DNA of 64,000 nucleotides from Streptacidiphilus jeojiense (GTDB taxonomy: Bacteria; Actinomycetota; Actinomycetes; Streptomycetales; Streptomycetaceae), in the NCBI RefSeq assembly GCF_000719095.1, contig NZ_JOEH01000039.1:14268-78267 (forward strand). Direction: 5' to 3'. The notes under the pieces were generated by a model, which worked only from the letters and a program-made list of their open reading frames with translations, was not told the origin of the DNA and did not search any database. This document shows, piece after piece, positions 54,988 to 63,371 of this stretch. A program made the translations under genes and the position numbers. The stretch's first letter is position 1. Every line of letters starts with the position of its first letter.

Positions 54988-55914
54988 TCAGCCCGTGCTG
55001 GGGGGCTCGGCGTCGTGGTACTGCGGGGCCGGGTCCCGCGGTGCGGAGGCGTAGGCGGAGGTGTGGGCGGTGGTGTGGGCGAGAAGTGCCAGGGCTGTGG
55101 CCGAGGGGGAACCGGGGACAGCGGTAGCCACCACGAGAACCGGACCGTCGCCCTGTGGGCTCTGCAAGGTCTGCTGAGTGACGGTCAGGGATCCGACCAG
55201 GGGGTGGCGCATCTCGTAGTCGGCGCTGTCGCAGGCCAGGATCCGGTGGTCGGCCCACATCGTGGCGAACTGCGGGCTGCGCATGGTCAGTTCGCCGATC
55301 AGCGCGGCCAGTTGCGGATCCTCCGGGTACCGGCCGGCCGTCAGCCGCAGGTTGCCCACTACGGCCCTGGCCTTGGCGGGCCAGTCGGCATAGAGGTCAC
55401 GGGTGTGCGCGTCGAGGAACACCAGCTTGGCCATGTTCGGCCGACGACCGGGGTCCTCGGGGCTGGTCGAATCGAGATGGCCGGCGAACAGTGCGTGGCC
55501 TTGACGGTTCCAGGCCAGGACATCGCTGCGTCTTCCCATGACGATGGCGGGTGTGCCATCGAGGGCTGCCAGCAGCGCGCTGGTCGCCGTAGTGATTCGT
55601 TCTGCCCGTGGCCGCGCCGCGGGTTTCCCTCCTTTCGGGGCACGCGCCAGGGTGTGTAGATGGGCACGTTCGGACTCGTCCAGTCGCAGGGCCCTCGCAA
55701 TAGCGTCGAGTACCTCGGGGGAGGCGTTGCGTGACTGGCCCTGTTCCAGGCGGGTGTAGTAGGGCGCGCTGATGCCGGCGAGCATCGCGAGTTCCTCCCG
55801 TCGCAGCCCTGGCACCCGGCGCCGCTCACCGTAGGTCGGCAGCCCGAGGTCCTCGGGTCGCAGTTGGCCCCGGCGTACCTGGAGGAAGTCGGCGAGTTGC
55901 CCGTGCTTGTTCAT
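54988..55914 (-). CDS. XRE-family regulator with MmyB-like ligand domain
   Basis: 308 residues. The N-terminal HTH (about 8-75) reads LADFLQVRRGQLRPEDLGLP, VPGLRREELAMLAGISAPYY then TRLEQGQSRNASPEVLDAIA. The C-terminal MmyB-like PAS domain (about 110-280) has VMGRRSDVLAWNRQGHALFA, NMAKLVFLDAHTRDLYADWP and FATMWADHRI, then HPLVGSLTVTQQTL. MmyB domains bind a fatty-acid-like ligand and the family controls neighbouring genes. A -10-like CATACT lies 7 nt before ATG 55914. It is divergent from the SRPBCC gene; the shared gap is 138 bp. Confidence 0.88.
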   Translation of the reverse strand: MNKHGQLADFLQVRRGQLRPEDLGLPTYGERRRVPGLRREELAMLAGISAPYYTRLEQGQSRNASPEVLDAIARALRLDESERAHLHTLARAPKGGKPAARPRAERITTATSALLAALDGTPAIVMGRRSDVLAWNRQGHALFAGHLDSTSPEDPGRRPNMAKLVFLDAHTRDLYADWPAKARAVVGNLRLTAGRYPEDPQLAALIGELTMRSPQFATMWADHRILACDSADYEMRHPLVGSLTVTQQTLQSPQGDGPVLVVATAVPGSPSATALALLAHTTAHTSAYASAPRDPAPQYHDAEPPSTG

Positions 55915-56052
55915 GGTTCCGAGTATGCGTAGCTGCGGCGTTCGGTACCTCACCCTGCTGGGGTAGGTATCCGTGGGGTCTGGCTGGTCCCGACCGCGGG
56001 CCACAGGATGAGCTGCATGCCTCTCTCCCCTTCTCGCTCCCGGCAGGAACCC

Positions 56053-56577
56053 ATGAACGCCGCAACCGACCTGCGTACCGCCGACTCGCCGCACCCGTTG
56101 GCCGGGCTCGACCTGACTCCTTTCGCGTTCACCCGGCGGTGCTGGGTGAACGCGAAACCCGATGCTCTCTATCGCCTTGTCAGCGACGTGGGTCTGATCG
56201 AGACGTGGAGTCCTAGCGCCAGCGCGGTGAGCTACGCAGCTGGCGACGGGCCCTGGGTCGGCGCCCGCTTCAGCGGTCGCAACCGCCGGGGCGGACGCGA
56301 ATGGGTAACCGAGTCCGAGGTGGTGCAGGCCGATCCGGGGGCCGCGTTCGCCTTCGTCGTCGGTGGCGCCGACCACGGCATCGTGCGCTGGAGCTGGCAC
56401 TTCCGCGAACAGGGCGACGGCAGCGTGGTCCAGCAGTCCTGGCAGTTGTTGCGCACTGATCCGGTCCTGGGTGACACCTGCGAGGAGGTCGAGGCGCTGC
56501 GTGACCACATGGCCGACAGTGTGGAGTCCACGCTGGTAGCCCTGGCCCAGTGGGTAACCTGCAACGCCGTGCCGTGA
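56053..56577 (+). CDS. SRPBCC (polyketide cyclase/START-like) protein
   Basis: 174 residues. The helix-grip fold is visible: FTRRCWVNAKPDALYRLVSD then VGLIETWSPSASAV, the middle GPWVGARFSGRNRRGGREWV, and TESEVVQADPGAAFAFVVGG. Such proteins bind hydrophobic ligands or catalyse cyclisation. ATG 56053 follows AGGAACCC; an in-frame ATG at 56008 is the alternative. Divergent from the XRE regulator, which may control it. Confidence 0.8.
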   Translation: MNAATDLRTADSPHPLAGLDLTPFAFTRRCWVNAKPDALYRLVSDVGLIETWSPSASAVSYAAGDGPWVGARFSGRNRRGGREWVTESEVVQADPGAAFAFVVGGADHGIVRWSWHFREQGDGSVVQQSWQLLRTDPVLGDTCEEVEALRDHMADSVESTLVALAQWVTCNAVP

Positions 56578-56615
56578 TCGCAGGCGACATCGGGCCGTAC
56601 CAGATCCTGTGGCCA

Positions 56616-56659
56616 TGTCTGGGGGTCAGGGAGTCGCCGGTTCAAATTCTGTCGTCCCG
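56616..56659 (+). repeat. Degenerate copy of the 3' half of tRNA-Pro
   Basis: 40 of 44 nt match tRNA-Pro 50644-50687 in the same orientation, covering the anticodon loop, variable region, T arm and acceptor 3' strand through CGTCCCG. Differences are at 50646, 50660, 50666 and 50676. No 5' half precedes it. It looks like an old attachment-site duplication. Confidence 0.75.
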
Positions 56660-56848
56660 GCCAGCATCACTGCGGGTCGGAGGCCGTTTCTGCCGGGAGG
56701 CGGGGGCGGCCTTTCGGGCTATCTGGGGCTGTGTTGTCGCAGGAAGTCGCAGAGCTCGGCGGGGCGGTGTACCGGGTCACCGGGTCGGCGAGGCGTACAA
56801 CATCGCGTATCCGGGCGCGCCCGATCGGCCGCGCCAGCTGCCGCTCCT

Positions 56849-56998
56849 GTCAAGTTCGACGACTGCGAGCTGAGCCCTGAGGAGACCCTCATCGTTGCCA
56901 CGGCGCTGAACGGCTTCTTGGAGCAGATACGCCAACTCGCCGCTCAGCTCGCCCGGATCCGGGCCGCCGATCCTGCGGCCTGGGCCTGGCGGACGTAG
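56849..56998 (+). pseudogene. Probable 3' remnant of a small gene
   Basis: 49 codons, FDDCELSPEETLIVATALNG then FLEQIRQLAAQLARIRAADP, ending AWAWRT and a stop. The residues look like a real, helical protein C-terminus, but no start with a ribosome-binding site precedes them in this frame. Possibly the end of a decayed gene. Confidence 0.35.
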
Positions 56999-57018
56999 CG
57001 GCGTGCGGACCTACCGGA

Positions 57019-57180
57019 TCACGAGCGTTGGACGTCGCCCAGCGAGTCGGCCTCGGCGTCGAGCCGTCGACGGGCTTCTTCGCTGAGAAAGGGAGTCAGG
57101 GCTCCGCAGTCGCGGCAGGCGCGCATGAACGGGGCGTCGTAGGTCGGCCGCCCCGCGAACAGTCGCTTCGGGCTCGGGTG
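57019..57180 (-). pseudogene. Probable remnant of a small gene
   Basis: About 54 codons, ending at TGA 57019: FAGRPTYDAPFMRACRDCGA then LTPFLSEEARRRLDAEADSL. The CxxC and regular helix look coding, but a stop lies just upstream in this frame and only ATG 57125 (35 codons) is available. The 709-bp stretch 56578-57286 otherwise holds only the tRNA fragment. Confidence 0.3.
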
Positions 57181-57286
57181 TGGAGTCGGCGGCCGAGGCG
57201 GACGGCCTCGCTCTCCATGGGTGGCAGGTCAGCCGTATCCTGCGGAACCTGTCCCTGATCCACGTGATCGTTCTACGGTGTTCCCC

Positions 57287-57718
57287 ATGGGGAAGCGGGA
57301 CGGAACTGCAGAGTTGAGACACTCGTGGTCGCCGCGAGCACGGAAACTGGCGCGCAACGCACTCATCCTGGTCATCGCGGGCGTTCTGTTGCTGGTGGTC
57401 GCCGTGCTCCTGCTGCCCGGGCAGACGAGCAAAGGCAGCGTTCCAGGCTCGTCGGGATCCTCGGTCGACATCGCGGGAATCATCACCGCCGCCACCGGGC
57501 TCATCTCCGCCATAGCCGGACTCATTACCGCCATCGCCGCACTACGGGTCGCCAGAGCGCCACAGCCCCCGGCCGCACCGCCATCGCCCGCCGGCTACGG
57601 GCCGCCGTCGACTATGGGGGCACCGTCACCGCCGCAGACCTCCTTTGCACCGCCGGGCACAAATCCGTGGCACACGCCACCAGTGCCGCCATACCCGCCA
57701 GCCGGCCCGCCGAACTGA
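57287..57718 (+). CDS. Small membrane protein with Pro-rich C-terminus
   Basis: 143 residues. Two hydrophobic stretches, ALILVIAGVLLLVVAVLLLP and AGIITAATGLISAIAGLITA then IAALRVARA, followed by a Pro/Gly/Ser tail of about 60 residues (PPYPPAGPPN at the end). ATG 57287 has TACGGT 7 nt upstream, another probable leaderless start. Function unknown. Confidence 0.6.
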   Translation: MGKRDGTAELRHSWSPRARKLARNALILVIAGVLLLVVAVLLLPGQTSKGSVPGSSGSSVDIAGIITAATGLISAIAGLITAIAALRVARAPQPPAAPPSPAGYGPPSTMGAPSPPQTSFAPPGTNPWHTPPVPPYPPAGPPN

Positions 57719-58078
57719 GCACAGGGAGGCTCCACGAACTGCCCGATTCCCGTCCCCAAGCCCGTCCCGGGCCGCGCCGGTGACCTGCGGTGGATACAGA
57801 ATTGGTTACTCGGTCACCAGCCACGGCGCTGCGCTGGGCTATTGGGAATTCCGAGGAGGCTCGGCGGCGTACCAGTGTCCTCGCCGCTGGATCTCGCTGC
57901 CAGCGAGACGGCCCGCGCATCCGCGCCGCAGGGCGGCAGGCCCGGAGAGCGGCGGTGTGGGCGGAGTTCTTCGCCGAGGACCCCGGATTTCGCCGCCGCG
58001 AGCAAGACGCGATCAACACCGACCTCCCGCTGATCAGCCGCTACGCGTCTTCGTTTCGCGGCGGGATAGCGTGGAGCG
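57719..58078 (+). other. Gap with decayed coding look
   Basis: 360 bp. A frame within 57950-58070 reads WAEFFAEDPGFRRREQDAIN, plausible protein, but it has no good start and runs out of frame into the next gene. I see no complete gene. TAGCGT at 58067-58072 is the -10 element of the next gene. Confidence 0.35.
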
Positions 58079-58594
58079 GTGACACAGCTTGTCTTCGATG
58101 CTCAGACCTTCTTGAACTTCCGCGACTACGACTTCACGGAGCACGGCGGGCACGGCTACCGCTGGGTCGATGTGAAGTCATTCCGCATCCCACAGGACAC
58201 CCAGGACAGCGAGCTGCTCACGGCGCTCATCGCCCACGAACAGTTCCGCGACGACTACGCAGGCGGCGGCGTCGAACCGTCCGGAACCCGCCACGGCCCA
58301 TACTGGCTCAAGCACGTCACAGAACACTCCTACCAGCTGATCGGCAAGGCCGAGGCCCTCTCCAGGCTTCGCGACTGGGTCGACCAGCACGGCCCGGTCC
58401 CGGAGTCCCTGGAAGCGGATCTCGCCTCGCAGGTTTTCGCCATTGTCGACTCGGCCACCAGCTGCTACTCCCTGGGAGATCTGGGGAGCAAGGCCCTCCA
58501 TGACTGGGGCGGCGTGCACGTCGACTTCCACGAGTACGTCGCCGTCGACCAAGAACGCTTGCTCTTGAGACTCGTCGTCGCCGCCGACGATTGA
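58079..58594 (+). CDS. Hypothetical protein
   Basis: 171 residues, acidic, ordered: LVFDAQTFLNFRDYDFTEHG, LTALIAHEQFRDDYAGGGVE, AEALSRLRDWVDQHGPVPES, ending RLLLRLVVAADD. No motif that I recognise. GTG 58079 lies 6 nt after TAGCGT, so the mRNA is probably leaderless. Confidence 0.7.
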   Translation: MTQLVFDAQTFLNFRDYDFTEHGGHGYRWVDVKSFRIPQDTQDSELLTALIAHEQFRDDYAGGGVEPSGTRHGPYWLKHVTEHSYQLIGKAEALSRLRDWVDQHGPVPESLEADLASQVFAIVDSATSCYSLGDLGSKALHDWGGVHVDFHEYVAVDQERLLLRLVVAADD

Positions 58595-58666
58595 GGGCTG
58601 TCCGCTTCTCGGTTCGATGACCGAGACATTCAGCCAGGGCGGGGCACCCAGCCGGCGTCCACCACC

Positions 58667-59059
58667 TCACTGAACGTCCGGTTCGAGGCGCTCGCCGGCG
58701 AACTCCTCCAGGATTCGTTCGTAGCTGCCCCCGAAGGTGACGGTGGAGATGGCATCCAGCCGGAACTTCGACGGCCTGCGGTGCCAGCGTGCCTGCGGGT
58801 TCAACTCGTGCAGGCGCACTGATCGATGCCCGAGCCCCAGCACGACACCGATCCAGCACGCGTCCACCCACTTGGGCTTGCGCTCCATTGACACACAGAC
58901 CAGACCGGGAAGCCGATCGTCCGGTGCGCACCCCGGCCACACGTTGGTAAGCCATGCCTGTTCCGTGGCACCCAACCGATCCCAGTGGTCCCGCAGTCGT
59001 TCTGCCAGCGTGGCCACCTCGGCTTCTTCCATGACTTCGTCCGGGCGCCACCATGCCAT
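58667..59059 (-). CDS. Hypothetical protein
   Basis: 130 residues with many Trp: MAWWRPDEVMEEAEVATLAE, WLTNVWPGCAPDDRLPG, and a C-terminal FRLDAISTVTFGGSYERILE. No motif recognised. It converges with the gene at 58079. ATG 59059 has no ribosome-binding site; a TAGGTC lies nearby. Confidence 0.6.
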   Translation of the reverse strand: MAWWRPDEVMEEAEVATLAERLRDHWDRLGATEQAWLTNVWPGCAPDDRLPGLVCVSMERKPKWVDACWIGVVLGLGHRSVRLHELNPQARWHRRPSKFRLDAISTVTFGGSYERILEEFAGERLEPDVQ

Positions 59060-59365
59060 GACCTACTGACACGTGGTGCCACTGGACTCCCGCTGTCGAC
59101 GGCAGGGCGGCCTGCCCAAGCACGAAGCGAGCCATCGGCTGAGGATCAGGGGGACAGCCCGCGTCCAGCCCATCATGGCCGTCGCGGCGGGTTGGCCGAT
59201 TGCTCCGCGCACGGCAACGACCCGAGTGAGGTGCGGGCTGTTTTGATGCCTGGACAGCGGGTGCAGTTCGGGCATCAAGGTCGCCGCCGCGGTTGAGGGC
59301 AGCGATGAGCGTGATGTTGTGGGCCCGGCGACCGAAGGTCACCGGGCCCTGGTGGCTGGCGAGCG
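59060..59365. other. Gap without a recognisable gene
   Basis: 306 bp between two minus-strand genes. A minus frame at about 59260-59365 gives TLASHQGPVTFGRRAHNITL, coding-like, but it has no start and lies out of frame with both neighbours. Perhaps a fragment of a lost gene. Confidence 0.35.
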
Positions 59366-59758
59366 TCAGCTGTTGGGAGCTCCCGTAGCTCCCGTAGCTC
59401 CCGTAGCTCCCGGAGCTTCGGGGGCGTAGAGGGTAAGTGGCGTGCCTTCGACGGCGATTGCCGTGAGGCCGTTCTCGGTGCCGGAGGTGTGGTCTTCGGT
59501 GCGGTCCCAGCAGACGCCCTGACCTGCGGTGATCGTGGAGCGTGCGCCGTCCGGGCCGGCGATCCAACCGTCTCCGGTGATGACCAGGAACATCTGGGGC
59601 GATGTGGCGGGGTGGGTGCCGATGGTTCCGCCGGGTTCGACCTTCAGATGGGTGAGGTGGACAGGACCGCTCCCTGTGGCGATGCGCGTGGCGAGCAGGC
59701 CGACGCTCGCGTGCTGGGTGATGCGCCCTTCGTCGCGATCGAACTGGAAGATCTCCAA
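59366..59758 (-). CDS. Cupin-domain protein
   Basis: 130 residues. LEIFQFDRDEGRITQHASVG, HLTHLKVEPGGTIGTHPATS, QMFLVITGDGWIAGPDG and ITAGQGVCWDRTEDHTSGTE are the strands of a single cupin barrel. One His of the canonical metal set (GTHPA) is kept and others are replaced, so metal binding is doubtful. TTG 59758 is chosen because GGAGGGG is 6 nt upstream. The C-terminus GATGATGATGA comes from a 9-nt tandem repeat. Confidence 0.75.
   Translation of the reverse strand: MEIFQFDRDEGRITQHASVGLLATRIATGSGPVHLTHLKVEPGGTIGTHPATSPQMFLVITGDGWIAGPDGARSTITAGQGVCWDRTEDHTSGTENGLTAIAVEGTPLTLYAPEAPGATGATGATGAPNS
59380..59415 (+). repeat. 9-nt tandem repeat
   Basis: Three to four copies of CTCCCGTAG inside the 3' end of the cupin gene; each copy adds Gly-Ala-Thr. 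Copy number may vary by slippage. Confidence 0.7.
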
Positions 59759-59865
59759 GAAGTCCCCTCCGGGCAGGTGCGGAAGGAAATGATCGTAGAG
59801 GTTTGAGTAGCGCTGCTGAAGGGCTTCGTGGGTGGGTGGTGCCCCGGGGCAGGAGGCCAAGCAGT

Positions 59866-60060
59866 TTATTGCGATGGCGGCGATGCCGTCTTGTAGCCGG
59901 GGTCGTTGCTGGGCGCGCCGACGAGTTCGATGATGCCGATCCGCTGGCCGCTGCGGACCACCGCTACGCCAAACGATGGCCGGCCCCAGCACTGCCCTAC
60001 CTGCCATCGGACATCACCCGGGCCCCCAAGGATCGGCACAGAGTAGCGCTGTAGCTGCAT
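59866..60060 (-). CDS. Possible small protein or gene remnant
   Basis: 64 residues: MQLQRYSVPILGGPGDVRWQ, then RPSFGVAVVRSGQRIGIIEL. The end looks like the C-terminus of a small beta-rich streptomycete protein whose first part may be lost. No ribosome-binding site. Gap 59759-60094 holds nothing else. Confidence 0.3.
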   Translation of the reverse strand: MQLQRYSVPILGGPGDVRWQVGQCWGRPSFGVAVVRSGQRIGIIELVGAPSNDPGYKTASPPSQ

Positions 60061-60094
60061 CCTTCCCGTCGCCGTGCCAACACCCCCGTCACTG

Positions 60095-61627
60095 CTATTG
60101 CTGCGGAATCCGGAAGCGGATCTGATGCAGTGTTCGCGTATCGAGGACCGCTTCGGCGGCGGGCAGGAGGGATTCGATCGCCGCTGAGCTCTCCGGTGAC
60201 GGCGGGCGGTGTCCGAGTGCGGCGAGAGAGAGCCAGTTGCGCAGGTCTGACTCTGCTGCGCGGGCAGTGTCCGGGTCGGGGTCGGTGATCAGCTGAAGGT
60301 CTGTTGCCAGGCGGGTCCAGGCGTCGCTCGCCCGGAGCAGTGTGATGGCTCGGCGGCGCAGCTCCGGCCGTTGCGTGGGGGCGAGCCAGTGGCGGAGCAG
60401 TGCATGGGGGAGGGGGTGGGCCGTAGCGGTGAGTGCTTCGACGACGGCGCGGCCGACCGAGGGGGAGTGGTCGTGCTCCAGCAGGGCGAGGAGGTCCGCT
60501 GTGGTCAGCGGAGCCAGCGAGGTGAGTGCGCGTAGCGCGGCCGCTCGGGCTTTGGGCCGGGGACTGCCCAACTGGATCCGGAACCAGGGGACGTCCGAGG
60601 CGTCGCCGCATTCGGCAAGTCCCTGGACAGCGCCGGCGCCGGCCAGGGCGTCGGCGCCGGCGCGGGCGAGCAGGTTGCGGCACTGGGCGGCGGGGTCCTG
60701 ACCGTGGCTGCGGACCACCCAGCGTGCGGTCTGGCGCACCAGCGTGGAGCGGTCCAGCAGGAGGGGCACGGCCAGGTCCGGGCGCTGGCCGCGGCGCAGT
60801 ACCGTGACCGCGGCAGCCCGCACCTGGGGGATCCGGGCGAGCAGTAGTTGCCGTACCACCACCTCGGCGCTGCTGGTGAGGGGAGCGTCGAGGGGTGGGA
60901 CGCATTGCAGCAGGATGCGTTCGGCGGTACCACGCGCGACGCTGACGTCCGGATCCGTGAGCGCGAGTGCGACGAACTGGTCTTGGCTCACTGCGAGGTG
61001 TTGCGGTGCCTCGGCCAGAGCGCGGCGGCGGGTGCGGTGGTCGGGGAATGCGAACAGGCCCTGCCACAGGGCCGGTCCGGCGTCGGGCAGGCGATCAGCG
61101 GTCAGCCGGACGGCGACTGCTCCGCGCGAGCGCGGCTGGCAGGCCCAGGCCGTCGCGCACGCCAGACCCAGATCTCCGGGTGCAGCGTCGGCCAGCGCCC
61201 GTGCGAGGCGTTGTTCGGCGCGGTGGCGTACCGGCGGGGCCCAGTCCGAGCAGCGCACTACCAGCAGCGGCAACAGTGCCGGGTGGCTGTGTGGCAGCCG
61301 GTTCTCCAGCAGCGCCGCTTCGCGCTTGAGCCCGTCGCGCGAGCAGACCGAGACCGCCCACTGCCAGCCACCGGGCAGCAGGGCGTGCAGCCGGTCGTTG
61401 GTCTCGCTCGCACGGACCGTCCACCAGGCACTGCCTGTGCGCACGGCCTGATCGAAGTCGATCCACCACGCCGGCGGGAGCCCGCGCAGGTCAGCAACGC
61501 TCTCAAGCACGGCGAGGGCGTCAGCGAGCCCGATCGCGGACGGGAGGCCGCCGGCGGGGAACTCACGCAGCGCCGCCAGCACCGCCGCCTGCTCCGCGCG
61601 TCGGTCGTTGTTCGCTGCACTCGCCAC
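60095..61627 (-). CDS. HEAT-like repeat protein
   Basis: 510 residues made of alpha-helix pairs, Leu/Ala/Arg-rich: VPLLLDRSTLVRQTARWVVR, RIPQVRAAAVTVLRRGQRPD and PKARAAALRALTSLAPLTTA are HEAT-type units. The first 130 residues are different, with PPAWWIDFDQAVRTGSAWWT. No enzyme motif. GTG 61627 starts MASAANNDRRAEQ. HEAT-type proteins are scaffolds; partners are unknown. It stands alone between two short gaps. Confidence 0.7.
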   Translation of the reverse strand: MASAANNDRRAEQAAVLAALREFPAGGLPSAIGLADALAVLESVADLRGLPPAWWIDFDQAVRTGSAWWTVRASETNDRLHALLPGGWQWAVSVCSRDGLKREAALLENRLPHSHPALLPLLVVRCSDWAPPVRHRAEQRLARALADAAPGDLGLACATAWACQPRSRGAVAVRLTADRLPDAGPALWQGLFAFPDHRTRRRALAEAPQHLAVSQDQFVALALTDPDVSVARGTAERILLQCVPPLDAPLTSSAEVVVRQLLLARIPQVRAAAVTVLRRGQRPDLAVPLLLDRSTLVRQTARWVVRSHGQDPAAQCRNLLARAGADALAGAGAVQGLAECGDASDVPWFRIQLGSPRPKARAAALRALTSLAPLTTADLLALLEHDHSPSVGRAVVEALTATAHPLPHALLRHWLAPTQRPELRRRAITLLRASDAWTRLATDLQLITDPDPDTARAAESDLRNWLSLAALGHRPPSPESSAAIESLLPAAEAVLDTRTLHQIRFRIPQQ

Positions 61628-61836
61628 TGATATCCCCGCCTTGGTACTGGTGACGCTGCTCCGGCGCTGGTCAGCCAGGGTATCCGGCCTTGGTGCCGAA
61701 TTGCCACGCAGATTGTGGCTCGAGGCTCCCGGCCCGGGGGCATCGGTTGACTTGTCGCTGCGGCTAAGGATCCGTGGACCGGCCGCCTGCCGACAGCCGG
61801 GAGCTTGCGGGCTTCAGTGGATTCTTCGGCGGCTGC

Positions 61837-62607
61837 TCAGGCGGGGGCAGTTGGGGAGTGGCTGAGATTGAGGACCTGTTCGATCTTGGTCAGGGCCTGG
61901 TGGAAGTAGGCTTCCGCAGTTTGCGAGGATCCGTCGTACACCTGCAGGAAGGTGAAGGTCATGGCGACGTCGCCGATGTGTTCCAGCACGAGGTATCCGT
62001 TGAACGCCACGCCTTGGTAGGTGCCGTCCATGCGGCGGGCGGTGGACTGGGGGCCAGGGAAGGTGATTGGTGTCAGTTGGAAGCTGATGCTGGTGCCGCT
62101 CGACGTGACGGTCAGGTCGGTGCAGGAGTTCAGGGCGGCGGCTGCGGCGGTGTAGTCGCGGCTCAGGTCGGTCGAGTTTTCGGCGGTGAGTGTCTCTTCG
62201 ATGAAGGGGCCGGTCGTACCGGCGGTGAAGAGCGCGTCCGCGTCCAGTCCCTGTGAGCTGGTGGATTGACTGCTGTTAAGCGCCTGGAGTTGTCCGCAGC
62301 CGCTGGTGCTGCTGGTATCGGTGGGGTGGGTGATGGGTTGCCGGCTGTATGGATAGCCGAGGTCGGCCTCGGTGAGCAGAGCCGCGGTGAGCATGCTCTT
62401 CGTAGGCAGCGTCTCGGACCCGGCTGGCGCTTGGCCCGTGCTGCTGGGCGTGGGCTTGGGGGAGCCAGTGGGTGATGTCGCTGTGGGCTCGCTGTTGAGT
62501 GCGCTGTTCGCGGAGTTGCCGCTGCAACTGGTGAGGGTGAGCGCGGTGGCCCCGGCCAGCGCGGCAACGGTGACGCTGAGACAACGCCAGCGACGGCATT
62601 GGATCAC
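61837..62607 (-). CDS. Putative lipoprotein
   Basis: 256 residues. Signal peptide with lipobox LTSC, Cys 28. A Ser/Thr/Pro stalk (29-60) leads to a domain with MLTAALLTEADLGYPYSRQP, LSRDYTAAAAALNSCTDLTV and AFNGYLVLEHIGDVAMTFTF, the pattern of sensor-like lipoproteins in streptomycetes; two Cys could pair. The 245-bp upstream gap is shared with the DUF6869-like gene. ATG 62607 has no strong ribosome-binding site. Confidence 0.75.
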   Translation of the reverse strand: MIQCRRWRCLSVTVAALAGATALTLTSCSGNSANSALNSEPTATSPTGSPKPTPSSTGQAPAGSETLPTKSMLTAALLTEADLGYPYSRQPITHPTDTSSTSGCGQLQALNSSQSTSSQGLDADALFTAGTTGPFIEETLTAENSTDLSRDYTAAAAALNSCTDLTVTSSGTSISFQLTPITFPGPQSTARRMDGTYQGVAFNGYLVLEHIGDVAMTFTFLQVYDGSSQTAEAYFHQALTKIEQVLNLSHSPTAPA

Positions 62608-62852
62608 GGGAGCCTCCTGCTGCTGCAGGGATGCTGTCTATCAAATGTCCCACTGGGTGCAGGTCGGCGCTCGTCCGCGACAAACACATAGTGGCCGCCC
62701 TGTTGATCATCGACCGATCGGTGCGGGCGGCTGTTCACGCCGCCGGGTTTCCGGCGACGCAACATTCCACCGGGCGAATGGACGGCTGGTCGGGCTTTAC
62801 TAGATGATCTATTCCAAGCATGTGGAAGGCAGTCGACTGCACAATCGTGGCT

Positions 62853-63281
62853 GTGACTGAGAATTTCGACGCGCTGGCCCGCTGTTGGTGGGAAGCTCAG
62901 CGGCTGGCCACGGGCACCCGTGCCGATCGAGAGCGCTGGGGCCGGGGAGAACCGTCTGCGGTGTTCGCGGGCTACGAGGCGGCCAGGGAGCGGATAGATC
63001 AGGGCGGCGTGCAAGCGCTGGAGTTCGTCGTGGCCCTGTTGCAGTCCTTCCCAGACGATTCCGGAGAGGCTGTTGTGGGTGCAGGGCCTCTGGAGGACCT
63101 CGTCACCCAATACGGGAATGAGCTCTCTCTGCAGATCGAGGCATTGGCGCGCCGCTGTCCGCCGTTCCGCCGGGCCCTGGCCTCGGTGTGGCTGGACAGC
63201 GGGACGCTGGCACCGGCGGCCGAGGAACGGCTGGCTCCGTGGATACCCGCGCTGCCTGCCCGTAAGCGCGTGGGCTCGTAG
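62853..63281 (+). CDS. DUF6869-like hypothetical protein
   Basis: 142 residues: FDALARCWWEAQRLATGTRA, ALEFVVALLQSFPDDSGEAV, GAGPLEDLVTQYGNELSLQI, then FRRALASVWLDSG. The helical pattern with a central GPLEDL fits DUF6869. GTG 62853 is chosen because CACAAT lies 7 nt upstream; ATG 62820 is an alternative. It is the last gene before the IS element. Function unknown. Confidence 0.6.
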   Translation: MTENFDALARCWWEAQRLATGTRADRERWGRGEPSAVFAGYEAARERIDQGGVQALEFVVALLQSFPDDSGEAVVGAGPLEDLVTQYGNELSLQIEALARRCPPFRRALASVWLDSGTLAPAAEERLAPWIPALPARKRVGS

Positions 63282-63326
63282 TCCAGGGCACCCGCGGCAG
63301 GCTTGTCGCTCCTGCGCAGTCGAAGT

Positions 63327-63371
63327 GAGGGAGTCCAACGTCGGTGTGTGAAGACAGAGTTGGACTCCCTC
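63327..63371 (+). repeat. Perfect inverted repeat enclosing the transposase start
   Basis: GAGGGAGTCCAAC (63327-63339) and GTTGGACTCCCTC (63359-63371), 13 bp perfect, 19-nt loop that contains the transposase GTG (63348). In mRNA from outside it would hide the start codon. Confidence 0.75.

Noticed and set aside
56609..56998. Complete 129-residue gene over the tRNA fragment
   Set aside because: Its first 80 codons run through the tRNA copy and Arg/Ser-rich filler; only the last 49 look coding.
58317..59567. 416-residue minus-strand frame
   Set aside because: Overlaps three better-supported genes and is low complexity; only a small part near 59260-59365 looks coding.
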